Shown: in pieces, positions 8,589 to 15,051 of the stretch
Position numbering within the stretch: position 1 is the stretch's first letter
Layout: every line of letters begins with the position of its first letter
Origin: DYRG01 sp041161065
GTDB lineage: Bacteria; Pseudomonadota; Gammaproteobacteria; Beggiatoales; Beggiatoaceae
Assembly (NCBI GenBank): GCA_041161065.1
Contig: JBEAVE010000005.1
Coordinates: forward strand, 1 to 23,303
Length of the DNA stretch: 23,303 bases
Direction of reading: 5' to 3'
Made by a program: the position numbers and the translations under genes
Notes under the pieces: model-generated
The model's database searches: none
Seen by the model: the letters and a program-made list of their open reading frames with translations, nothing else
What the model was told of the DNA's origin: nothing

Positions 8589-8774
8589 TTAATCTAAAGT
8601 TTCGATTCTATCATGATAAACTGTAATTAATCTATGTGATTGAATTAATTCAGTTATTTTTAGCCAATTACATTCTAACCAAATAGTTAGATTTTTTAAT
8701 CTCATATTTCCAACCTTTAAATAGATAACTTTAGGAGATTGAAATGTTGCTCTTTTTCCTAATGATAAATTTCT
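8589..8774 (-). pseudogene. DUF5615 (PIN-like) toxin, C-terminal remnant
   Basis: An open frame of 61 codons with no usable start at its head reads RNLSLGKRATFQ then SPKVIYLKVGN, with LTIWLECNWLKITELI and a tail ending VYHDRIETLD. This is the C-terminal half of the DUF5615/Mut7-C-like PIN family (usual pattern: DFxxLxxxxGSPPKVIxLxxGN, then a helix ending near LVEI). The expected N-terminal half with its metal-binding aspartates is missing: upstream in this frame there is a stop inside the RelE gene. The remnant therefore seems to have lost its 5' half where the RelBE cassette now sits. Its stop (8589-8591) abuts the Shine-Dalgarno of the NACHT gene. Confidence 0.6.
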
Positions 8775-9025
8775 TTACGGTGTCCAATATCTACAACTAA
8801 AATAACTACTTGTTGGTCTTTTATTTCACAAATCAAACGATAATCCCCAACCCGATAACGCCACATATTTTTTAGATTTCCTTGTAAAGACTTTCCCACT
8901 AAACGTGGATGAGTTAAAGTTGGCAACTTTTGCTTAATAAAGTACCAAATTTTTTCTCGATCTTTCTTATCTATTTTGGCTAAGGCTTTAACTGCTTTGC
9001 TAGAAACATTAATCTGCCAATTCAT
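8759..9025 (-). CDS. RelE/ParE-type mRNA interferase toxin
   Basis: An 88-residue basic toxin of the RelE/ParE superfamily. Features are WQINVSSKAVKALAKIDKKD at the N-terminus, the core GNLKNMWRYRVGDYRLICEI at about 51-70, and the terminal GHRKEIY (an R/K-x-x-Y end typical of the fold). RelE toxins cut mRNA in the ribosomal A site. I chose the ATG at 9025, which overlaps the antitoxin gene by 17 bases and has a ggag upstream, rather than the longer in-frame start at 9115 that would bury the first 30 codons in the antitoxin gene. The stop overlaps the DUF5615 remnant frame. Confidence 0.85.
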   Translation of the reverse strand: MNWQINVSSKAVKALAKIDKKDREKIWYFIKQKLPTLTHPRLVGKSLQGNLKNMWRYRVGDYRLICEIKDQQVVILVVDIGHRKEIYH

Positions 9026-9236
9026 TGAGCATTTTCTCCACTTCTTCCAAAGAAAAAACTTGTTCTTCACCGCTTTTAATTTTAGCGAGGACTTCTTCGG
9101 CAGCGAGCACGTCAAAATAATCTTCTAAATATTCTTCTAAGGCTTGTGAAATAACTGCTTCTAATGAAAGCTGTTCTCGATCAGCAACGATTCTCGCATT
9201 CTCAAGCAATGTTTCACTTAAAGTAATGGCATTCAT
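9009..9236 (-). CDS. Antitoxin partner of the RelE-type toxin (RHH-type)
   Basis: A 75-residue acidic protein that starts MNAITLSETLLENARIVADREQLSLEAVI, a ribbon-helix-helix-like N-terminal half predicted to bind DNA, and ends in an acidic helix (EEVEKMLNELAD) that would wrap the toxin. It is preceded by gggag and overlaps the toxin gene by 17 bases, the usual translationally coupled antitoxin-toxin order. Autoregulation through sites upstream of 9236 is likely; palindromic ttatccaag-type repeats lie about 110-200 bases upstream (9345-9447) but may belong to the divergent gene. Confidence 0.75.
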   Translation of the reverse strand: MNAITLSETLLENARIVADREQLSLEAVISQALEEYLEDYFDVLAAEEVLAKIKSGEEQVFSLEEVEKMLNELAD

Positions 9237-9344
9237 ATTTTTCTCCCTTTTTAGTATTCGAGTAATTCCCTTTTTGAAAGAAGGGAGTTAGGGCTGTCGC
9301 AAACGGCATAAATCACGGTGAAATTATAAACCCAATGGGTTGCG

Positions 9345-9447
9345 TTATCCAAGATCAATCCAAGATGAGTCTTGGATAAGTCACTTTTTTTGTTTTGATA
9401 ACAAGGCGTTGGATTATCCAAGAAACAATTTTGAGGTCTTGGATTAT
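9345..9447. repeat. Cluster of ttggata / tatccaa palindromic repeats
   Basis: The ~300-base interval between the divergent antitoxin (ends 9236) and the secreted protein gene (starts 9540) holds several copies of one motif. ttatccaaga at 9345-9354 is a perfect inverted repeat of tcttggataa at 9370-9379, followed by a T-run. A second palindrome, ttggattatccaa, lies at 9409-9421. A further half-site, cttggattat, lies at 9438-9447, and another, atccaaga, at 9358-9365. The spacing suggests operator sites or a small repeat element; the first hairpin plus T-run could also terminate plus-strand transcription. Confidence 0.5.
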
Positions 9448-9539
9448 GAAGTGTGGAAGATTATTTTACCTTGAGCGCACGCTTTTCAAGCAACTCAGGA
9501 AAGCGGTTTTTATTTCACAACTTAATGGAGCAATACATC

Positions 9540-10337
9540 ATGAAACACTATTTTATGGCAGCCGCCGTTCTTATCTCCTCTCAAATCGCTTTTGCCGCAG
9601 AAGAACCTAAATTTACTGATCCCATAAATCTAAGTTCTCTTACCTCCGGTTCGTCAGCAGGAAATGGGCTAATAGTTAGACAGTTTGATAACGGAGGAAA
9701 TTTTTTGTCCGCAAAAGAAAAGAGTAGCGGAAGTCTTAAAGTTCCAATAAATCTTTCTGGAAAGTTTGAAGTTCAAATTGCCGTGTTTCCAGGTACTTTT
9801 GGAAATGGTATATTTGTTCATTTAACAGCGGCAGATGATTCAAAAATTAGTATTGAAACTCAAAGAGCATGGGTTGGATTTACTGGAAAATATGCTGGAG
9901 TATTTAAACAAGCAACATACAACCCAGAAGGCTGGAGTGATACTGGTTGGAATGTTTTACACTTGTTAGTTGATGCAGGTGTAGCTAAACTTTATATCAA
10001 CGATATATTTTTGGACAAGATAAATTTAAATAGTCCAAATGCTACTTTTACAAATTTGCTAATACCAACTATTACTGATAAAGACGGGATTGCTGGTATT
10101 GGAGTAAAGCAACTTTCTGGAACAACTACGGGAGGAACAACTACGGGAGGAACAACTACGGGAAATAATTGTAGTTCTCCTGTAACATTAGACGCGAATT
10201 TGAACATGAAAATTCCAAATGCAACCTATCAACCCGCATTAGGAAACCCAATGAATTTATGGGCTAACTTTCAATTTGTGCCTTCCTCTGATGGTTCTAT
10301 GACGTGGAAATTAAGCAACTACGGTGTGAATCCGTAA
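9540..10337 (+). CDS. Secreted protein with Thr-Gly-Gly linker, unknown function
   Basis: A 265-residue exported protein. The ATG at 9540 (ggag nine bases upstream) gives a clean signal peptide, MKHYFMAAAVLISSQIAFA, with cleavage before AEEPKF; an earlier in-frame start at 9453 would bury it. Residues ~25-190 look beta-rich and jellyroll-like (GNGIFVHLTAADD, YAGVFKQATY, LYINDIFLDKINL), reminiscent of LamG/concanavalin-type modules. A Thr-Gly-Gly linker, encoded by three exact 15-bp repeats, then leads to a short module with a single Cys (NNCSSPVTLD) ending NLWANFQFVPSSDGSMTWKL. That C-terminal module recurs, from memory, in secreted proteins of Beggiatoa-like bacteria. No catalytic motif is visible. 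Confidence 0.65.
   Translation: MKHYFMAAAVLISSQIAFAAEEPKFTDPINLSSLTSGSSAGNGLIVRQFDNGGNFLSAKEKSSGSLKVPINLSGKFEVQIAVFPGTFGNGIFVHLTAADDSKISIETQRAWVGFTGKYAGVFKQATYNPEGWSDTGWNVLHLLVDAGVAKLYINDIFLDKINLNSPNATFTNLLIPTITDKDGIAGIGVKQLSGTTTGGTTTGGTTTGNNCSSPVTLDANLNMKIPNATYQPALGNPMNLWANFQFVPSSDGSMTWKLSNYGVNP
10119..10163 (+). repeat. Tandem repeat, 3 x 15 bp, coding for GTT-GG linker
   Basis: Three perfect head-to-tail copies of ggaacaactacggga (10119-10133, 10134-10148, 10149-10163) encode the Gly-Thr-Thr-Gly linker of the secreted protein. Perfect identity at DNA level, including third positions, points to recent slippage expansion and probable length variation between strains. Confidence 0.9.
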
Positions 10338-10366
10338 TGTAAATTTGAATTTTCTAATTGGTTTCT

Positions 10367-10389
10367 TGTGACACTGCATAAGTGTCACA
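10367..10389 (+). terminator. Strong hairpin after the secreted-protein gene
   Basis: Perfect 9-bp stem tgtgacact / agtgtcaca with a gcata loop, 30 bases after the stop at 10337. No T-run follows, so it may be a processing or stabilising hairpin rather than an intrinsic terminator. The rest of the interval to 10554 contains an 18-codon ORF with a good Shine-Dalgarno (ATG at 10420, MKTPVSIIIS...), possibly the stub of a lost gene, and a weaker ctcaat / attgag inverted repeat near 10526-10552. Confidence 0.45.
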
Positions 10390-10554
10390 GAATTAAACTC
10401 TACTTAGGGAGCAAAAAGAATGAAAACCCCTGTTTCAATCATCATTTCTTGGGTAGTGATCAAAAGCAAGCGATAGTTTTGCCTATTTCGTGTTTATTTT
10501 CAGCAAATTATAGATTTAATGAGCATCTCAATTTGATCACGACCTCATTGAGTT

Positions 10555-11085
10555 TCAAGGTTTTTTGAGAGGATTTTGATGGAAATTTTCAGAAGCGGAG
10601 AACCTCACTTCGGAAACTTTGCCGTCGACCGACGAATCCAACCGCCAATCTGCTCCCTCTAATTGCACCTGCCACAAACCCATTTGCAATGCGCTACTTG
10701 TTCCAACATAAACCCCATTTTCTAATTGTAATGTAATATTTTGATCCAAACCTTTGCGGGTACGATGTAATAAATTTAGTTTTAACTGAGATGGTAATTT
10801 ATAATCATCATTTGCTTTCAAAAACAAGCGGATATAACCGGTCTGCGCATTAATTTGCAAATAACCGTCTAAACCATATTTCAATGCCGCGTGATCACGT
10901 TCGAGGCTGCGATTGATTTCTAACCCTTTTTTATAATAATCATCAACAACCAATCCATCAAATGTTACCCACGAAATCCGCAACATGGTGAAACCCACCA
11001 CCATTGCTGAAAATGGAAAAAATAAAATCATCCACACATAAAATTCTTTATACCAAGGACGTGGCAATGTGGCTTTATCAATCAT
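10555..11085 (-). CDS. FixH family protein
   Basis: A 176-residue membrane-anchored protein of the FixH family. It begins with PWYKEFYVWMILFFPFSAMVVGF, one transmembrane helix (about 15-38) after the typical PWY motif, followed by the family signature DGLVVDDYYKKGLEIN at about 53-68 and a beta-rich periplasmic domain (about 85-170). FixH/CcoH assists assembly of the cbb3-type cytochrome oxidase and is usually encoded with ccoNOPQ and ccoGIS; none of these is here, so the gene is orphaned or its partners lie elsewhere. GAGGG precedes the ATG. The SCO1 protein at the left of the window is a possible functional partner in oxidase assembly. Confidence 0.85.
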   Translation of the reverse strand: MIDKATLPRPWYKEFYVWMILFFPFSAMVVGFTMLRISWVTFDGLVVDDYYKKGLEINRSLERDHAALKYGLDGYLQINAQTGYIRLFLKANDDYKLPSQLKLNLLHRTRKGLDQNITLQLENGVYVGTSSALQMGLWQVQLEGADWRLDSSVDGKVSEVRFSASENFHQNPLKKP

Positions 11086-11205
11086 TTTAACCCTCGAAAA
11101 ATATTAGAAAACTAAGCGGGGCATTATGCGCGGGGGCGTGATTTTTAGCAAGTAGATTATCGAAGAGAGGTAGTGATAAAAAAATGAGTGAGAGATAAGA
11201 GGGTT

Positions 11206-11286
11206 GGTAGTGGTATAAAAGCGAGTGAAGTTTGAATCTAACTTATTGAAATATAAAATCAACCACTCAATCACTATACCACTACC
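11206..11286 (+). repeat. Dispersed repeat copy C (MITE-like, perfect 12-bp inverted ends)
   Basis: ggtagtggtata at 11206-11217 is the exact inverse of tataccactacc at 11275-11286. The central 20 bases (11238-11257) are identical to those of copy B at 2870-2889. Just upstream, 11169-11190 is a degenerate second left end (ggtagtgata...), suggesting nested or repeated insertion. It fills most of the 287-base gap between fixH and the palm-protein gene. The remainder, 11287-11372, reads on the minus strand partly like coding sequence but is broken by stops. No CRISPR repeats are present here. Confidence 0.7.
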
Positions 11287-11372
11287 CTCTATTTTATTTA
11301 AATCCGATGAATAGGGTAACTACATCAACTGACAACCTTTTTCTTCTATTAATTCTCGCGTAAAACTTCATA

Positions 11373-12779
11373 TTATTTCATCATTTTTTTGCTTAAAATG
11401 GCTAAATAATCCCATAACTCTGCAATATGTAACCATTGCCATTGTTTTATTTCATTTGGAAATAATTTATTTAATAAATTTTTCCATTTTTCGTGTTTTT
11501 CAACAACTATCTCAAAGCGTTTTAATTTTTCATCAAAATCTTTTTGCTCTTTTGGTGCTGCACTAGCAATTTTATAGATTTGTGATTTAGGAATTTCTTT
11601 TAATAGATCAAAAGCATTTTTTTCTAAAGTTTTCCAATGTTCTGCCAATAAAGGCTTACGATCTTTTACTAAATTATTCCCATAGCGTTTTTCCCAAAAC
11701 AGATCAATATATTCTGCTGGAAAATCAATTGATTCTAAAACAACATATTCAAACGCATCGATATTTTTATTACCTTGTTTCTCACAATTTTCTTTAGTTA
11801 TTTCCGCAAGTTCTTTAGCAACTTTTTGAATGCGTTGAATGGGAGCGTTTGCATGACAAAAAACTAAACCACCTGCATGGGTTAAAGATTTCCAATCATG
11901 TTGATAAAAATGTTGTAATGTTTTGAAACCACACCATGCGGGAACAACTAATAAGATTTCATCACCACCCCACAACAAAACTTCTAATCGAATTTTATTG
12001 CTACTATCTGTTAGAAAATCGGGATCATTTTTAATCTTGTTAAGAAAACTTGAAAGCCATGCTTTGCGAACATTTTGGACTGTATTATCAAAGTCTTTTA
12101 AATCTTCTAAAGTATTACATTTTGATTGAATATTTCCAAATCCATTTCCATCAAAATATAAAACGGCAATTTTATCTTTTAAATTATCCATTTGTTTGGA
12201 TTTGGTTTCTGCTAGTTCTTTTAGATTTGTTACAAATTGGTAACCTTGAAATTCGACTTCATATTTAAAAAATACTTGTTTTGCCCGTCTTCCGTACTCA
12301 AAGCGAGTTTGAACTGACCAAGATTTATTTCTGATTTCTGCAAGACGCATATTATCCAACTTACAGGGTTGAATCATTTTATTTTCATTAAATTCAGGCA
12401 CAACAATTGTTAGTTGTTGAAACTGATTAAAACGATTTTTAGAAATAACCTTTTCATGCGCAATTTTAAAATTATTTTCTTTAAATTCTTGAACATCAAC
12501 GACAAATGTAAAATATTGGTAACGAAAATGTGCTTTCAAATAAGTTACAATTGCATTTTTTTGATATGTTGCTTGATCTAAATCTTCAACATTAAATTTA
12601 AACAAACCAATCGACGCACCTAAAGAGATTTCTTTAAGTTTTTTAAAATTTTTAGCAATATCTTTTGCCGCTTGTCGCAATAACAAGCCACTTCCGCGCA
12701 CAACGCTTAATTGTTTGGTATCTTCTAACACATTGGCTAAATTAACGCCTTCCACTCGCAATAGAAATGATTTACTCAT
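11373..12779 (-). CDS. Cas10-like GGDE palm-domain protein (type III CRISPR-like)
   Basis: A 468-residue protein with the palm/cyclase catalytic signature: D210 in the strand VLYFDGNGFGN and the turn WGGDEILLVVP with G271-G-D-E274. These positions correspond to the metal-binding aspartate and the GGDD/GGDEF loop of Cas10 and diguanylate cyclases. An earlier segment, LSVVRGSGLLLRQA (about 24-37), resembles the first palm half of Cas10 proteins. No HD nuclease motif or zinc-finger cysteines are seen, and the protein is about half the length of a normal Cas10. By analogy with type III systems that carry CorA, it may synthesise a nucleotide messenger (cyclic oligoadenylate or SAM-AMP); this is inference. 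It is the last gene of the operon, 19 bases after the RAMP gene, with a gaggga Shine-Dalgarno. Confidence 0.65.
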   Translation of the reverse strand: MSKSFLLRVEGVNLANVLEDTKQLSVVRGSGLLLRQAAKDIAKNFKKLKEISLGASIGLFKFNVEDLDQATYQKNAIVTYLKAHFRYQYFTFVVDVQEFKENNFKIAHEKVISKNRFNQFQQLTIVVPEFNENKMIQPCKLDNMRLAEIRNKSWSVQTRFEYGRRAKQVFFKYEVEFQGYQFVTNLKELAETKSKQMDNLKDKIAVLYFDGNGFGNIQSKCNTLEDLKDFDNTVQNVRKAWLSSFLNKIKNDPDFLTDSSNKIRLEVLLWGGDEILLVVPAWCGFKTLQHFYQHDWKSLTHAGGLVFCHANAPIQRIQKVAKELAEITKENCEKQGNKNIDAFEYVVLESIDFPAEYIDLFWEKRYGNNLVKDRKPLLAEHWKTLEKNAFDLLKEIPKSQIYKIASAAPKEQKDFDEKLKRFEIVVEKHEKWKNLLNKLFPNEIKQWQWLHIAELWDYLAILSKKMMK

Positions 12780-12798
12780 TACTTATCTCCCTCTTTAT

Positions 12799-15030
12799 TT
12801 AATGTTCGTCTATGGTTTTTAGTGTTGGTAAAGGTTCATTTTCTTTAATACGACCCAATGCTTGTTGTCCAGATTGAAGGCGATCATTTTCTCCAAACCA
12901 TTTAAATGTTTCACTTTCAAATTTATGTTGCTCAGTTCGTCTTACTTGTTGATCTTTCGTTGGTTTTTGATTTGTAGTTAATGGATTATGAACCCAATGC
13001 TCTGAGTCTAAGATTGCCGAACGATCCCCTATTTTGTTTAAAATAGAAAGGGCTTTTTTGTCAATTAAAGACTCATCATAACTAAAGCAAAGATTCTCTA
13101 AATTATGAGCCTGACATTCTGATTCGTAAAAATCATTCTGTTTAATATCGTCTTGTTTAATTTCATAACCCCAATGATAACGAGTTTTTTCTTTCAAGGC
13201 ATTAGAACTATAACGGGTTGCTCTATCAATTCCAAATACACCCATCATATCAATTTTAACTGAACCTAAACCTAATGATTTTCCTAAACCTAATTTATGG
13301 CGAAAATCATCTGAAGGATGCAAACTTTTTAATAATAAAGTGAGTTCAGAATCTGATAGATTTTCAAAATCAATATGAAACCAAAATTCCTCTTTTTGAG
13401 CAATAGGAGAACACTCTAAACGCATATTTATTAAATCATCATCTTCTGATGATTCAGCTTTCCAAAATTTAGCATTGATTTGTTTTTGAGGATGATGTAA
13501 ATAATATTTACGTCCATTTGGATGGTATCTTTCTCTTTCTGGTGTTACTTTTTCTGGATTTAGTTCTATTTTTTTGAGGTGCTGCCCTCTTCCAAAATAC
13601 AAACTTGGACAAGGTGGTTTGGGACTACCTAAAACCTTCAACACAACCTTATCATTTTCTTCGGGTTTATTAATGGATAATCCGTCACTAAAACGGATAC
13701 GGGAAGCTAATGCACGACTCGATTTAGCACCCTTTTGTTTTCCTTCCTCAATAAACCCAAACAATAATTCAGCGGGAGTTAAATCATTTCTTTCAGGATT
13801 AAAGGGCAATAAATTCTTAGAAATTTTTTTAAAATAATCTCTATTTTTACCAACTTCTTTTCTCCAATTTGCTGAAAGACTTAATTCGGTGACTATTTGT
13901 TGATTATTAATGTCAAAAAAGACTAGCATTCCTGTTTGTAATCTAGCATATCTATCTTTATCTTTTTCGTTGTAAAATTCTTGGTAATATTGTTCATATC
14001 CTTTAGGCAAAAAAGGAAGTTTTATTCCCCTCGATAAACTTCTATTTTTCTTAGATTCTTCTAAACGTTCTTTTGCTAAAGTGTGGAAATTTTCTAATGC
14101 TTGAGGCTCAATAGCTAAAGTCGTATATTCCTTTTTGGGATCATAAGGAATAAAAAGCTCGTGTTTTTTTGTAGGAGGTAATTGTTCTTTTCTGCCATCA
14201 ACACCTAAAATTCGTAAAACTCCTGTTATTTTATTATTTTCTGTATTAACTTGTTCATTAGATGAAAGTTCCTTTGGATCATTTTGCGGTTTATTTTGCC
14301 CAAGAATAACCTTATCTTTTTTTGCATATAAAGAATCATTGTAATCATTAAGATTAAGTGTTTGTTTTTCTAAATTACCGGTTAATTTAGTTTCTATCCA
14401 AAATAATTGTTTTTCACTTGAATCGGCTTCTGCATAACAATTAAATTTATTTTTTGTAATAAAATTATTAGGCATTTGATAGTTATTAATATACGCACTG
14501 AAACATTCTGCAAGAGGTCTATCTTTAAATATTTTAAACCATTTTTCTGGTATTAAAATTTTTTGATCTTTAATAGAAAGAGATGGCAAAGTTAGAGGAA
14601 TAAGTTCTAATTTTCCAGATTTTTCATTTGTCTTTAATAAACCAACAGCCGAAAGGGTATGTTCTAAATCTAATGGTTTGCGAACGGAGTAGTCATGCTC
14701 ATTTAAAACACGCAACGAGGATTGACTAATGGTTTCTGCAATGCTGCTAATCATTCCTCGCAAACTATTGGCTGGAATGGCGCGTTTTCCATTGCGCAAA
14801 TAAGGTTCTACAAACGCTGCTTTGTTTTCATTTTCTCGGGTTTGTTTTGCGCCCACAAACGTCGGTGTTTCTAAAGTTAAACGGCAAACAATTCTTCCCG
14901 AAAGCTTATTAGGCAACCACATATCATGACGAGCGTTTGTTTCACCCTTTTTAACCTTTTCAAAAGGCGTTGTTTCTTTAACTTCTGCGGTTGCAGGGAC
15001 AAATTGATAAGGCAAATAAAACTCTGACAT
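12799..15030 (-). CDS. CRISPR-type RAMP superfamily protein (TIGR03986-like), 743 aa
   Basis: A large RAMP (Cas7-type) protein. The N-terminal RRM-like part has the typical strand LSGRIVCRLTLETPTFVGA (43-61) and the RAMP turn AIPANSLRGMISSIAE (84-99). The C-terminal part carries the glycine-rich RAMP loop LGLGKSLGLGSVKI at 580-593. Between them lies a long lysine-rich insertion (about 200-430). The length and motif order fit the TIGR03986 family of CRISPR-associated RAMP proteins. RAMP proteins bind crRNA or target RNA; here it is the only RAMP in the operon, so it would have to supply the whole recognition platform. gggag precedes the ATG, which is 21 bases after the CorA stop. Confidence 0.75.
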   Translation of the reverse strand: MSEFYLPYQFVPATAEVKETTPFEKVKKGETNARHDMWLPNKLSGRIVCRLTLETPTFVGAKQTRENENKAAFVEPYLRNGKRAIPANSLRGMISSIAETISQSSLRVLNEHDYSVRKPLDLEHTLSAVGLLKTNEKSGKLELIPLTLPSLSIKDQKILIPEKWFKIFKDRPLAECFSAYINNYQMPNNFITKNKFNCYAEADSSEKQLFWIETKLTGNLEKQTLNLNDYNDSLYAKKDKVILGQNKPQNDPKELSSNEQVNTENNKITGVLRILGVDGRKEQLPPTKKHELFIPYDPKKEYTTLAIEPQALENFHTLAKERLEESKKNRSLSRGIKLPFLPKGYEQYYQEFYNEKDKDRYARLQTGMLVFFDINNQQIVTELSLSANWRKEVGKNRDYFKKISKNLLPFNPERNDLTPAELLFGFIEEGKQKGAKSSRALASRIRFSDGLSINKPEENDKVVLKVLGSPKPPCPSLYFGRGQHLKKIELNPEKVTPERERYHPNGRKYYLHHPQKQINAKFWKAESSEDDDLINMRLECSPIAQKEEFWFHIDFENLSDSELTLLLKSLHPSDDFRHKLGLGKSLGLGSVKIDMMGVFGIDRATRYSSNALKEKTRYHWGYEIKQDDIKQNDFYESECQAHNLENLCFSYDESLIDKKALSILNKIGDRSAILDSEHWVHNPLTTNQKPTKDQQVRRTEQHKFESETFKWFGENDRLQSGQQALGRIKENEPLPTLKTIDEH

Positions 15031-15051
15031 AATTTTTCTCCCAGTTATGTG

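Noticed and set aside
8674..8691. tctaac/gttaga hairpin followed by six T on the plus strand
   Set aside because: It lies inside the DUF5615 remnant frame and points against all genes in the region; probably a chance terminator-like structure.
9025..9115. Longer start for the RelE-type toxin
   Set aside because: The extra 30 residues would be read from within the antitoxin gene and do not resemble the family N-terminus; the ATG at 9025 has its own ggag.
10368..10568. Plus-strand open frame of 66 codons after the secreted-protein gene
   Set aside because: It begins inside a strong hairpin, has no ribosome-binding site at its start and no recognisable sequence.
11086..11372. Possible CRISPR array beside the Cas10-like gene
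   Set aside because: The repeated motifs here are inverted ends of a short dispersed repeat plus one degenerate extra end; there are no regularly spaced direct repeats with unique spacers. No array was found anywhere else in the window.
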